From: Fidelibacterota bacterium | GTDB taxonomy: Bacteria > Bipolaricaulota > Bipolaricaulia > Bipolaricaulales > Bipolaricaulaceae | Direction of reading: 5' to 3' | Assembly (NCBI GenBank): GCA_024277405.1 | Contig: JAJRVI010000116.1 | Span: 1-30,610 of the forward strand | DNA length: 30,610 nt | In this document: positions 1 to 9,867 of the stretch, one piece after another | Numbering within the stretch: position 1 is the stretch's first letter | Layout of the letters: every line of letters begins with the position of its first letter | Translations under genes and position numbers: made by a program | The notes under the pieces: model-generated | What the model saw: the letters and a program-made list of their open reading frames with translations, nothing else | Database searches by the model: none | Told to the model about the DNA's origin: nothing

Positions 1-228
1 TCCTTGAGTGTGTCCGCCCGGTAGATCCGTTTCAGATCCTGGGCCATCTTTTCCCGGTCGGACTTCCTCGCCTTCGCCAAGGCATCCCTCACCGCATGCA
101 CCACACAAAGCTGCCATTTGGCGTTGGGGAACACCTCCCGGATCGCCTCCTCGATCCCAGGGAGATCGTCGCTGATGAATACCTTCACCTTCCTAACCCC
201 ACGCTCCCAAAGCTCCCGGAGAATGTCT
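1..228 (-). pseudogene. Remnant of an IS256-family (mutator-type) transposase, cut by the neighbouring insertion sequence
   Basis: The minus strand reads as one open frame of about 75 codons across this stretch. It contains the second catalytic Asp region (FISDDLPGIEEAI) and the downstream C-x2-H region (WQLCVVHAVRDALAKA), both typical of IS256-type transposases. It aligns without gaps to about residues 194-266 of the intact transposase next door but differs at many positions, so it belongs to a different element. The frame is interrupted at 228/229, exactly where the inverted repeat of the intact element starts. Its N-terminal half is not found on the far side of that element (after 1472), where the ppdK terminator begins, so the missing part was deleted rather than merely displaced. 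The C-terminal part runs off the window's left edge, so it is unknown whether the remnant ends there intact. Confidence 0.85.
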
Positions 229-273
229 GGTAGTGTCAAGAATTCTGTGTCACATTTTGTGGCGTGGGGTACC
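229..273 (+). repeat. Left terminal inverted repeat of the IS element
   Basis: These 45 bases match the reverse complement of 1430-1472 imperfectly: shared GGTAGTGT at the tip, shared AATTCTGTGTCAC in the middle, and shared TGGGGTACC at the inner end. The transposase stop codon (236-238) lies inside the repeat. Confidence 0.8.
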
Positions 274-1408
274 TTTCTTCGAACAACCGGTTGAGCTCCT
301 CTTGGGCTTCGGCGAACCCCTTGAGCCTTCGTTCCCATTTGATCCCTTGGCGCTCACATTCGAGATATAAGAGCTTGTAGATCGCATCGGGCTTTGGGAA
401 CTTGTAGTCCCGCACCTTCGTGCCCCTGCGTAGCTCCCGGATGAACCGCTCAAGAAGGTTTGTGCTCCGCAGGTATGTCCACAGGGCCTTCGGGTAGCGG
501 AAGAAGACGAAAAGGGAGTCCAGCTCCTCTTCCCATGCTCTCACCGCCTCGGGGTACTTCCTTTCCCACCGGGCACGGAACCTGCGCCAGGCGCCCTCGG
601 CCTCTTTTTGTGAATCCGCGAGATAGATCTGCCGCAGCCCCCATGCCACCGCTCCGCGATCCTCCCTCCTCACCTTGGCCAAGGTGTTCCTCATCTTGTG
701 GAGAAGGCATTGTTGCCACTCGGCGTTGGGATAAACCCTCCGGATGGCCTCCTCCATCCCGGGAAGGCCATCGCTCACGAACACCAGTACTTCCCGCATC
801 CCTCGCTTCCACAGATCCCGAAGGATCTCCTGCCACACCGCCGCTGACTCGTTGGGGAAAAGGTAGAACCCCAACACCTCCCTGCGCCCCTCGGGATCGA
901 TCCCCAACACCACATACACCGCCTCTTTTCGAATGCCCCCTTCCCGCAGGACCTTCACAAACAGACAATCCAGGTACACAATGGCATACCGCTTCCTCAG
1001 GGATCGTGTGCGGAAGGCCTCCACCCTCTCCAACACCAGGTCCGTGATCCGGCTCACGGTGCTGTGGGAGTAGCGATGTCCCAGAAGATGCCCCATCACC
1101 TCCCCCACCTTGCGTGACGAGACCCCCACGGCATAAAGTACCAATACCAGGTCGGCGAGGTCCACGGTCCTTCTGGCATAAGGGGCGAAGAGAGAGGGCT
1201 TGAACCGACCTTGCCGATCGCGGGGGACGCGGAGCTGTACCTGGCCGAAGGGCGTCTCCAGTCTGCGGGGGTAGGTGCCGTTCTTGCGTCCCCCGTTTTC
1301 CTGAATGAACGCTTCCCGCTCCAGGAAAAGAAGGGCTTGGAGCTCTTCGGCCACCACTTCCCTCACCGCCTCCCGCAGAAGCGTCTCAAGTTCGCCCCTG
1401 TCAAACAT
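236..1408 (-). CDS. IS256-family transposase (Transposase_mut, COG3328-like)
   Basis: This 390-residue protein should cut and move its own element by DDE chemistry. The likely triad is Asp147 (YLDCLF), Asp213 (FVSDGLPG) and Glu320 (STNLLERF), with the family C-x2-H pair after the second Asp (QQCLLHKMRN, residues 232-241). The length is typical of the family and no frameshift or internal stop is seen, so it may be active. I chose the ATG at 1408 because AAGGAGG lies six bases upstream; an in-frame ATG seven codons earlier (1429) has no such site and falls in the inverted repeat region. The ribosome-binding site is partly inside a 9-bp hairpin (1409-1437), which may limit translation. The stop codon lies in the left inverted repeat. 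Confidence 0.93.
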   Translation of the reverse strand: MFDRGELETLLREAVREVVAEELQALLFLEREAFIQENGGRKNGTYPRRLETPFGQVQLRVPRDRQGRFKPSLFAPYARRTVDLADLVLVLYAVGVSSRKVGEVMGHLLGHRYSHSTVSRITDLVLERVEAFRTRSLRKRYAIVYLDCLFVKVLREGGIRKEAVYVVLGIDPEGRREVLGFYLFPNESAAVWQEILRDLWKRGMREVLVFVSDGLPGMEEAIRRVYPNAEWQQCLLHKMRNTLAKVRREDRGAVAWGLRQIYLADSQKEAEGAWRRFRARWERKYPEAVRAWEEELDSLFVFFRYPKALWTYLRSTNLLERFIRELRRGTKVRDYKFPKPDAIYKLLYLECERQGIKWERRLKGFAEAQEELNRLFEERYPTPQNVTQNS

Positions 1409-1437
1409 GGGGTACCTCCTTCCCCTCAAGGTACCCC
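1409..1437 (-). promoter_or_regulatory. Hairpin overlapping the transposase ribosome-binding site
   Basis: Positions 1409-1417 (GGGGTACCT) and 1429-1437 (AGGTACCCC) are perfectly complementary, giving a 9-bp stem and an 11-base loop. In the transposase mRNA the stem ends directly at the start codon and contains part of the AAGGAGG sequence. Occlusion of the start region is a known way for insertion sequences to limit translation from read-through transcripts; its use here is inferred. Confidence 0.6.
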
Positions 1438-1472
1438 ACCACAGACAGTGACACAGAATTAGTTACACTACC
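1430..1472 (-). repeat. Right terminal inverted repeat of the IS element
   Basis: This is the partner of 229-273, read on the minus strand, with a one-base length difference in the inner part. Its inner GGGGTACC also forms one arm of the hairpin that precedes the transposase start codon. Confidence 0.8.
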
Positions 1473-1514
1473 ATCGCCCGACTACGTTGTGAGCAGGGCC
1501 GGAGCTGGATCCAT

Positions 1515-1544
1515 ACAAAAACGGGGGCGCGCACGCGCCCCCGT
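1515..1544 (-). terminator. Intrinsic terminator of the spoVS-argS-ftsY-ppdK operon
   Basis: On the minus strand, ACGGGGGCGC pairs with GCGCCCCCGT (10-bp stem, 4-base loop) and is followed by a run of five T. It starts about 25 bases after the ppdK stop codon. Confidence 0.9.
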
Positions 1545-1569
1545 CGCATCCTCCCTAAGAACCGCTTCC

Positions 1570-4257
<2,688 letters not shown>

Positions 4258-4260
4258 CCA

Positions 4261-5169
4261 CTACCTCCTTACCAGGGCCCGGGCGAAATCGCGCGCCCGG
4301 AACTCCAACAGGTCCTCCATCCCCTCGCCCACACCGACCCAGAGGATGGGGACCGCGAGCTCCCGCCAGATGGGGAGCACCGCTCCCCCCTTGGCGGTCC
4401 CGTCCAGTTTCGTGATCACCAGGCCGGTGAGGCCCACCGCCTCGTGGAAGAGCCGGGCTTGGGAGAGCGCGTTCTGCCCCACGGTGGCATCGATCACGAG
4501 CAACCGCTCGTCCGGGGGCCGGCCGGTGAGCTTCTCCACCACCCGCCGGACCTTCCGCAGCTCCTCCATCAGCGGTACCTTGGTCTGGAGCCTCCCGGCC
4601 GTGTCAACCAAAAGGAAATCGTAGCCTTTCTTGGTCGCGTGCTCCAGGGCATCGTGGACCACCGCCCCCGGATCGGCCCCAGGGCGGTGGGCGAGCACCT
4701 CTACGCCCACCCGCCCCCCGAGCTCCACCAACTGCTCGATGGCCGCGGCGCGGAAGGTGTCCGCAGCGGCCAGGAGCACGCTCTTCCCCTGGCCCTTGAA
4801 CTTGTGGGCGAGCTTCGCGGCGGTGGTGGTCTTCCCCGAGCCGTTCACCCCCACGATGAGGAACACACAGGGCACCTCGGGTGGCGGGGCGAACCTCCTC
4901 TCCGCCCCCGCGAGGATCGCGGCGATCTCCTCCTCCAGGGCTGCTCCGAGCCCATCGGGGGATAAGGAATCCCCGTGTTTTTCCGCCAACGTCCCCACGA
5001 TCTCCTCGGCCAGCTCCGGGCCCACATCCGCCAGGATGAGGAGCTCCTCCAGCTCGTCGAGGAGCTCGCGATCGAGCCTCCTCTTTGTCCTGAGGGATTC
5101 CTCCAGGGGAGCGAGGAAGGCCTCGCGGGTCTTCTTCAGGCCGGTGCGGAGCCGCTCGAAGAGGCCCAT
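4261..5169 (-). CDS. ftsY: Signal recognition particle receptor FtsY
   Basis: FtsY docks ribosome-SRP complexes at the membrane and forms a GTPase heterodimer with Ffh. The 302-residue protein has a short helical N domain (about 1-95) and the NG GTPase motifs: G1 GVNGSGKTT (107-115), DTFRAAA (137-143), G3 DTAGR (189-193) and G4 TKLD (253-256). The long acidic A domain of the E. coli protein is absent, as in many Gram-positive and thermophilic bacteria; membrane contact probably relies on the N-terminal amphipathic helix (MGLFERLRTGL). I chose the ATG at 5169, which overlaps the argS stop by one base (TGATG) and sits seven bases after GGAGG; a GTG one codon earlier is possible but too near the SD. 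Ffh is not in the window. Confidence 0.97.
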   Translation of the reverse strand: MGLFERLRTGLKKTREAFLAPLEESLRTKRRLDRELLDELEELLILADVGPELAEEIVGTLAEKHGDSLSPDGLGAALEEEIAAILAGAERRFAPPPEVPCVFLIVGVNGSGKTTTAAKLAHKFKGQGKSVLLAAADTFRAAAIEQLVELGGRVGVEVLAHRPGADPGAVVHDALEHATKKGYDFLLVDTAGRLQTKVPLMEELRKVRRVVEKLTGRPPDERLLVIDATVGQNALSQARLFHEAVGLTGLVITKLDGTAKGGAVLPIWRELAVPILWVGVGEGMEDLLEFRARDFARALVRR

Positions 5170-6815
5170 CACATCACCTCCGGGGCCGAGACCCCGAGGA
5201 GCGAAAGGCCCTTCGCGAGGACCGTCTTCACCGCGGTGAGCAGGGCGAGCCGGGCCGGGGTCGCCTTCCCCTGCCCCAGGATCCGCACCCGGTTGTAGTA
5301 GGGATGGAAGATCCCCGCCAGCCCCTCCAGGTATTCGCAGAGGAGATGTGGCCCGTAACCCTCGGCGGCCTTGCGCACCACATCGGGGAAGCGGTCCAGC
5401 TCCTTTATGAGCGCGATCTCCTCGGGATCATCCAGGGGCGAAAGATCGACCTCCCTGATCCCGTGATCCGTGAGGGATTCGCCCCGCTTCTCCGCCTCGC
5501 GGAAGATGGAGGCGATGCGGGTGTGGGCGTACTGGACGTAGTAGACCGGGTTCTCCATGGATGTCTTCTTCGCCAGCTCCATGTCGAACACCAGATGTGC
5601 CTCGGGCTTCCGCCGCACCATGAAGTACCGCACCACGTCCCGGCCGAGCTCGTCCACCAGGTCCTTCAACCGCAGGAACTTCCCCTTCCGGGTGGACATG
5701 CGCTCGACCCCCTCACGTCCCTTCAGGGTCACGAACTGGTGCACGCAGTAGTCGAGGAACCCTTCGGGGTACCCTAGGATCTTGAGGGCCAATTTCACCT
5801 GCTGCTGTTCCTCCACGTGGTCCGCCCCCTGGACGTCGATCACCCGGGCGAACCCCCGGCGGTACTTGTCCACGTGGTAGGCGATGTCCACCATGAGGTA
5901 GGTGGGGGTGCCGTCGGAGCGGATGAGGACGGGATCCCGGGGTAGACCGTAGGAGGTGGACCTCATCCAGAAAGCGCCGTCCTTCTCGTAGACGACCCCC
6001 TTCTCGCGGAGAGCCTCGAACACCTCCCGCACCAGGCCCCGCCGATGCAGATCACCCTCCTTGGTCCAGACATCGAAGGAGACCCCGATGGCGGCGAGGT
6101 CCTCGTGGATCATCCCCATCATCCGCTCCACGGCCACCCGGCGGAAGGCCTCCGCCGCCTCGGGGGTCCACCCCGGGTATTTGTTTCCCCATTCCCGGGC
6201 GAGCTCCTCCCCTAGGGGTACGAGGTAGTCGCCGTGGTAGCCGTCCTCGGGGACGGGGACGTCCTCCCCCAGGGCCTGCCGGTACCGGGCCCAGAGGGAC
6301 TTCGCCAGGAGCTCTATCTGGCGGCCCTCGTCGTTCAGGTAGTACTCGCGGGTTACCTCCCAACCCAGGGCGGAGAAGAGGTTGGCGAGGGCATCCCCCA
6401 GGGCGGCCTGGCGGCCGTGACCCACGGTGAGGGGGCCGGTGGGGTTGGAGGAGACGAACTCCACCTGGAGGGACCTTCCACCCCCCAGGTCCCACCCCCC
6501 GTAGCCCTCGCCCTCCGCGAGGATCTCCCGGAGGAACCTCCACAGGGCCACGGGCCGCAGCCTGATGTTGAGGAACCCCCCTACCGCCTCGGCGGAAGCG
6601 ATATCGGGATGAGAGACGGCCGTGACGAGATCCTGGGCGATTCCCTGAGGGGGGCGGCGGAGTTCCTTGGCCAAGAGGAAGGCGATCCGCGACGAGATAT
6701 CCCCATATTCGGCCTTTTCCGGCCGTTTCACGGGGATCCCTTCGGACGGGGAGGGAAGGGAGAGCTTCGTCAGGGCATCGGCGATAACGGCCCTGGCCAG
6801 GGCCTCAAGGCGCAT
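5169..6815 (-). CDS. argS: Arginyl-tRNA synthetase
   Basis: This class I synthetase charges tRNA-Arg. The 548-residue protein has the ArgRS Add-1 N-terminal domain, the SSNPTGPLTVGHGR segment carrying the HIGH-type motif (near 122-135), the MSTRKG version of KMSKS (373-378) and the helical DALR anticodon-binding domain ending the protein (YVQYAHTRI near 412-420 onward). The length is normal. The ATG at 6815 lies immediately after GGGAGG with essentially no spacing, which is odd for a strong site; no better in-frame start is apparent, so translation may depend partly on coupling to spoVS, whose stop is five bases upstream. The downstream stop overlaps ftsY by one base. Confidence 0.97.
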   Translation of the reverse strand: MRLEALARAVIADALTKLSLPSPSEGIPVKRPEKAEYGDISSRIAFLLAKELRRPPQGIAQDLVTAVSHPDIASAEAVGGFLNIRLRPVALWRFLREILAEGEGYGGWDLGGGRSLQVEFVSSNPTGPLTVGHGRQAALGDALANLFSALGWEVTREYYLNDEGRQIELLAKSLWARYRQALGEDVPVPEDGYHGDYLVPLGEELAREWGNKYPGWTPEAAEAFRRVAVERMMGMIHEDLAAIGVSFDVWTKEGDLHRRGLVREVFEALREKGVVYEKDGAFWMRSTSYGLPRDPVLIRSDGTPTYLMVDIAYHVDKYRRGFARVIDVQGADHVEEQQQVKLALKILGYPEGFLDYCVHQFVTLKGREGVERMSTRKGKFLRLKDLVDELGRDVVRYFMVRRKPEAHLVFDMELAKKTSMENPVYYVQYAHTRIASIFREAEKRGESLTDHGIREVDLSPLDDPEEIALIKELDRFPDVVRKAAEGYGPHLLCEYLEGLAGIFHPYYNRVRILGQGKATPARLALLTAVKTVLAKGLSLLGVSAPEVM

Positions 6816-6820
6816 CCTCC

Positions 6821-7081
6821 CTATTTCTCTATGATAAAGCGCATCCCGGTTTTGAGCTCTCCGCCGATCTCGACGTCGATGAAACCGGGGATGACCTTGA
6901 TCTCCGTCTCACCCTCGCGCTCGATGAGGCGGCGCGCGATGGCGATCGCCTTGACGGCCTGGTTCACCGCGCCCGCCCCGATGGCGTGGGCCTCGACGAT
7001 CCCGTCGTTCTCCAATGCACCGGCGATCGCACCGGCAACCGCATTGGGATTGGAGGTGGATGCGACTTTGAGGATTTCCAT
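6821..7081 (-). CDS. spoVS: SpoVS family protein (stage V sporulation protein S)
   Basis: This 86-residue protein matches the SpoVS family in length and sequence: an MEILKVASTSNPNAVAGAIA start, the central GAGAVNQAVKAIAIAR helix region and the ending TGMRFIIEK. SpoVS proteins have an Alba-like nucleic-acid-binding fold; in Bacillus the gene affects septation and spore coat formation, but homologues occur in many non-sporulating bacteria such as Thermus and Thermotoga. I chose the ATG at 7081 because AAGGAGGG lies just upstream and it gives the standard family length; the frame extends 11 codons further upstream to an ATG at 7114 without support. It is the first gene of the operon with argS, ftsY and ppdK, under a good sigma-70 promoter. 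A general nucleoid or RNA-binding role is inferred. Confidence 0.95.
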   Translation of the reverse strand: MEILKVASTSNPNAVAGAIAGALENDGIVEAHAIGAGAVNQAVKAIAIARRLIEREGETEIKVIPGFIDVEIGGELKTGMRFIIEK

Positions 7082-7125
7082 ATCTGCCCTCCTTTTGCTT
7101 GGGACGTGCTGCACGACGTCGTCCG

Positions 7126-7154
7126 ATTCTAGCGCGGAGTAAACACCCGGTCAA
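7126..7154 (-). promoter_or_regulatory. Sigma-70-type promoter for the spoVS operon
   Basis: On the minus strand, TTGACC (7149-7154) and TAGAAT (7126-7131) are separated by 17 bases. The predicted start falls near 7119, inside a perfect 10-base palindrome ACGACGTCGT (7113-7122), which could be an operator. The leader before spoVS would be about 38 bases. Confidence 0.8.
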
Positions 7155-7221
7155 TCACACGCATGCAAGGGCGGGTTCACCTTCGATTCACGGATTTCCA
7201 GGGGGCGCGGTCCCCGGGCAA

Positions 7222-7249
7222 TTGAGTTCCAGGGCGCTCCCGTTACCAT
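7222..7249 (+). promoter_or_regulatory. Candidate promoter for the DUF3467-MEMO-yicC-gmk-acpS operon
   Basis: TTGAGT (7222-7227) and TACCAT (7244-7249) are separated by 16 bases, with the first gene starting 26 bases later. The match is only moderate. It is divergent from the spoVS promoter, about 70 bases away. Confidence 0.45.
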
Positions 7250-7275
7250 GATTTCGGAGAAGGGGGTGGTTGTCG

Positions 7276-7551
7276 ATGCAACGCGAGATGCAGGTCATCG
7301 CCGAGCCGGCGCTCCGAAAAGGGGTCTACGCCAATCTGGCCGTGGTCTCCCACCAAAAGGAGGAGTTCGTGATCGATTTCCTCTTCCTCGACCCCCGCAC
7401 CCAGACACCCAAGGGGGGACAGGCGCTGCTCGTATCCCGGGTGATCCTCTCCCCGGGCCACATGAAGAGGCTCCACCAGGCCATCGGGGAGAACATCGAG
7501 AAGTACGAGAAGAACTACGGGAAGATCGTGCTCCCGCCCAAGCTCACCTGA
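7276..7551 (+). CDS. DUF3467 family protein
   Basis: This 91-residue protein resembles the DUF3467 family, small soluble proteins of unknown function found widely in bacteria and archaea. The recognisable parts are YANLAVVSHQKEEFVIDFLF near the N-terminus, the middle segment LLVSRVILSPGHMKRL, and the C-terminal IGENIEKYEKNYGKI helix. No catalytic motif or membrane segment is visible. I chose the ATG at 7276, about seven bases after GGGGGTGG; a TTG two codons earlier is possible but too close to that site. It heads a plus-strand operon with a MEMO1 homologue 11 bases downstream. Function unknown. Confidence 0.88.
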   Translation: MQREMQVIAEPALRKGVYANLAVVSHQKEEFVIDFLFLDPRTQTPKGGQALLVSRVILSPGHMKRLHQAIGENIEKYEKNYGKIVLPPKLT

Positions 7552-7562
7552 AGGGGGAGACG

Positions 7563-8396
7563 GTGCGTTTCCCCGCGGTGGCGGGAACCTTCTACCCCGG
7601 GGACAGGGAGTCCCTGGAGGGGGAGTTACGGGATCTCTCCGGGGCGCCCCCGGAAGAGCTCGTCCCGGGAAGGGCTGAGTTGCGGGGGCCGCTGGGGCTG
7701 ATCCTCCCCCACGCGGGCTACATCTACTCCGGAGGGGTGGCCGCGGCGGGGTGCCGCGCCGCCGCGCGGTACGGGAGGCCCGAAGCCGCGGTTATCCTCG
7801 GCACCAACCACACCGGCTACGGGGGCCCGGTCACCGTAGGGGACCCCGAGCCGTGGGTTACCCCCCTGGGGGAGGTCCCGGTGGCGGAGGGGCTCCTGCG
7901 GGAGGTGGAGAAGCTCCCCGGGGCCGTCCGTGACCGGCGGGCGTTCCTGCGGGAGCACTCGGTGGAGGTGCAGCTCCCCTTCCTCCAGTACCTCTTCGGG
8001 GGCGTGCCCTTCGTCCCCGTGGTGGTGCTCGCTCACGACCCGGGGATCATCGAAGAATTCGGGGCCGGGCTCGCGGAGATCGTCGGGGGGCGGGGGATCT
8101 GGATCATCGCCTCGAGCGATTTCACCCACTATGAGCCCCACCATGTCGCCGTGGAAAAGGACAAGGCGGCCCTGGAACGGATCCTCGCCCTGGACCTCGC
8201 GGGGTTCCTCCGGGAGGTGGAGGCGCGGGGGATCAGCATCTGCGGGGTGGGGGCCGTGGGGATCGTGATGGCGTGCGCCCGGGCCCTTGGGCTAACGGAG
8301 GCCGAGCTCGTCTCCTACCGGACCTCGGGGGAGGTCTCGGGGTACACCGCCGAGGTGGTGGGGTACGCGGCGGTCATCTTCCGGGGGCGGGGATGA
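7563..8396 (+). CDS. MEMO1 family protein (AmmeMemoRadiSam protein B type)
   Basis: The 277-residue protein belongs to the MEMO1/class III extradiol-dioxygenase-like fold. Conserved family segments include LPHAGYIYSG (His50), GTNHTGYG (His93), EHSVEVQLPFLQ (His132), ASSDFTHYEPH (near 184-194) and SICGVGAV (Cys227), i.e. the His/Cys set that lines the MEMO metal site. The biochemical role of bacterial MEMO proteins is unsettled; homologues often sit beside AMMECR1 and a radical-SAM protein, but neither is present here. I chose the GTG at 7563, which gives the usual RFPAVAGTFYPG N-terminus after a GGGGGAG site; the frame continues upstream through the previous gene. It overlaps yicC by four bases (ATGA), so the two are translationally coupled. 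Confidence 0.93.
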   Translation: MRFPAVAGTFYPGDRESLEGELRDLSGAPPEELVPGRAELRGPLGLILPHAGYIYSGGVAAAGCRAAARYGRPEAAVILGTNHTGYGGPVTVGDPEPWVTPLGEVPVAEGLLREVEKLPGAVRDRRAFLREHSVEVQLPFLQYLFGGVPFVPVVVLAHDPGIIEEFGAGLAEIVGGRGIWIIASSDFTHYEPHHVAVEKDKAALERILALDLAGFLREVEARGISICGVGAVGIVMACARALGLTEAELVSYRTSGEVSGYTAEVVGYAAVIFRGRG

Positions 8397-9247
8397 GGAG
8401 CATGACCGGCTTCGGCAGGGGACGGGCCGAGGGGGAGGACTTTTCCGTACAGGTGGACGTACGGAGCCTCAACCACCGGTTCCTGGAGGTCCGGGTCCGG
8501 GGGCTCCCCGATATGCCGGGGCTGGCGCTGCGGTGCGAGGAGGCCATCAAGGCGCGGTTCTCCCGTGGTAGTTTCGACGTGAACGTGACCCTGGACTTCG
8601 GGGGCTTCCGACGCCCGAAGGCGATAAATCGGGAGGCGGCCGTGCGCCTCTGGCAGGAGCTCCGTGCCCTTTCCGCGGCCCTCGGGATCGATGAGCCCCC
8701 CTCCCTCGAGGCCCTCCTCTCCCTGGGGGTGGTCCAGGAGGAGGGCCCCGAGGAGGAGATGATCCGGCCCGTGTTGGAGCGGGCCCTGGGGGCGGCGCTG
8801 GACGAGCTGGAGGCGTTCCGGACCCGGGAAGGAAAGGCCCTGGCCGACGCCCTGCGTCGGGAAGCAGGGGCCCTGGAGGCACTCCTCTCCCGGGCGGAGG
8901 CGGAGATCCCCCGGGCCAGGGAGGCCTTCGCCGCGCGGCTGCGGGAGCGGTTGGGGGAGATCGGCGTGTTGGACGAGGCCAGGATCGCCCTGGAGGTGGG
9001 GCTTTGGGCGGAGCGCACCGATGTACAAGAGGAACTCGATCGGTTGAAGTCCCATCTCGCCCGCCTGGAGGATCTCCTCCGGGCGGAGGGGCCGGTGGGA
9101 CGGGAGCTGGAATTCCTGGCCCAGGAGATCGGCCGGGAGGCGAACACCCTGGCCGCCAAGTCCCGGGGCGTCGCCCTGGGGGAGGTGGCATTGGAGCTCA
9201 GGCTGTGCGCCGAGAGGATCAGGGAACAGGCGAGGAACGTGGAATGA
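8393..9247 (+). CDS. yicC: YicC/YloC family endoribonuclease
   Basis: The 284-residue protein has the family's N-terminal signature MRSMTGFGRGR, followed by VDVRSLNHRFLEVRVR, and the conserved C-terminal domain with RTDVQEELDRLKSHL and FLAQEIGREANTLAAKS near the end. YicC-type proteins have been characterised as ribonucleases linked to small-RNA turnover in E. coli and Bacillus. The first ATG (8393) gives the standard length; a second ATG three codons later directly follows GAGGAGC but would remove conserved residues. It overlaps the MEMO gene and gmk by four bases each. The yicC-gmk pairing is widespread in bacteria and supports both calls. Confidence 0.95.
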   Translation: MRSMTGFGRGRAEGEDFSVQVDVRSLNHRFLEVRVRGLPDMPGLALRCEEAIKARFSRGSFDVNVTLDFGGFRRPKAINREAAVRLWQELRALSAALGIDEPPSLEALLSLGVVQEEGPEEEMIRPVLERALGAALDELEAFRTREGKALADALRREAGALEALLSRAEAEIPRAREAFAARLRERLGEIGVLDEARIALEVGLWAERTDVQEELDRLKSHLARLEDLLRAEGPVGRELEFLAQEIGREANTLAAKSRGVALGEVALELRLCAERIREQARNVE

Positions 9248-9867
9248 GGGAATTCCTTCCGCCCGGCTGGGGAGTGCAGGGGGAGAGGGGGATCGCGTTC
9301 GTGATCACCGGCCCGTCGGGGGCGGGCAAATCCTCGGTGATCAGCGCGCTCCTACAGCGCGATCCGCGGCTCTCCTTCTCCGTCTCCGCCACCACCCGTC
9401 CCAAACGTCCCGATGAGGTCCACGGCCGCGATTACTACTTCGTCTCCCGGGAGGAATTCCTCCGGCTCCGGGAGGAGGGCAAACTCCTCGAGTGGACCGA
9501 GTACCAGGGCCACCTCTACGGGACCCCCCGGGAGGAGGTGGAGCGGAAGCTCTCCGGGGGGAGGGACCTCGTTTTGAACGTGGAGGTGCGGGGGGCGCTG
9601 GCCATCGCCCGGGCGGGGATCCCGCATCCGGTGGTGCTCATCTTCCTCGTCCCCCCGAGCTTCGAGGAGCTGGTGCGTCGGATGAGGGCCCGGGGGACGG
9701 AGTCGCCCGAGGCCCTGGCCGAGCGGCTGAGGATCGCCCGTGAGGAGGTCCGGGAGATCCCCCATTTCCACTACCTCGTGGTGAACGATGTGCTCGAGGA
9801 GGCGGTGGAGGAGATCCTCTGCATCATCCGGGCGGAACGCCGGAGGCTCGTGCGATGGTCGACGTAG
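9244..9867 (+). CDS. gmk: Guanylate kinase
   Basis: Guanylate kinase phosphorylates GMP to GDP in nucleotide synthesis. The 207-residue protein carries the P-loop GPSGAGKS (23-30), the GMP-binding SATTRPKRPDEVHGRDYYF segment, and the EWTEYQGHLYGTPREEVE region, all typical. It has about 15 extra residues before the usual IAFVITGPSGAGKS strand, so the true start could lie slightly downstream, but the ATG at 9244 overlaps the yicC stop by four bases and is the natural coupled start. Its 3' end overlaps acpS by 13 bases. The omega subunit gene rpoZ, which often follows gmk, is not here. Confidence 0.97.
   Translation: MREFLPPGWGVQGERGIAFVITGPSGAGKSSVISALLQRDPRLSFSVSATTRPKRPDEVHGRDYYFVSREEFLRLREEGKLLEWTEYQGHLYGTPREEVERKLSGGRDLVLNVEVRGALAIARAGIPHPVVLIFLVPPSFEELVRRMRARGTESPEALAERLRIAREEVREIPHFHYLVVNDVLEEAVEEILCIIRAERRRLVRWST

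Larger units (their letters stand above)
229..1472 (-). mobile_element. IS256-family insertion sequence, apparently intact
   Basis: The element is about 1244 bases long, bounded by imperfect terminal inverted repeats that both begin GGTAGTGT and share AATTCTGTGTCAC, and it encodes a single full-length transposase on the minus strand. Size, single gene and repeat length fit the IS256 family. The bases outside the ends (GAATGTCT on the left, ATCGCCCG on the right) do not match, so no 8-9 base target duplication is visible. With the truncated second transposase on the left, this suggests a rearrangement or adjacent deletion after insertion. The exact outer base is uncertain by 1-2 positions. Confidence 0.85.

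Noticed and set aside
7201..7260. GC-rich repeats before the DUF3467 gene as a riboswitch or terminator
   Set aside because: Only a short 4-bp stem with no T-run, and no recognisable aptamer pattern.
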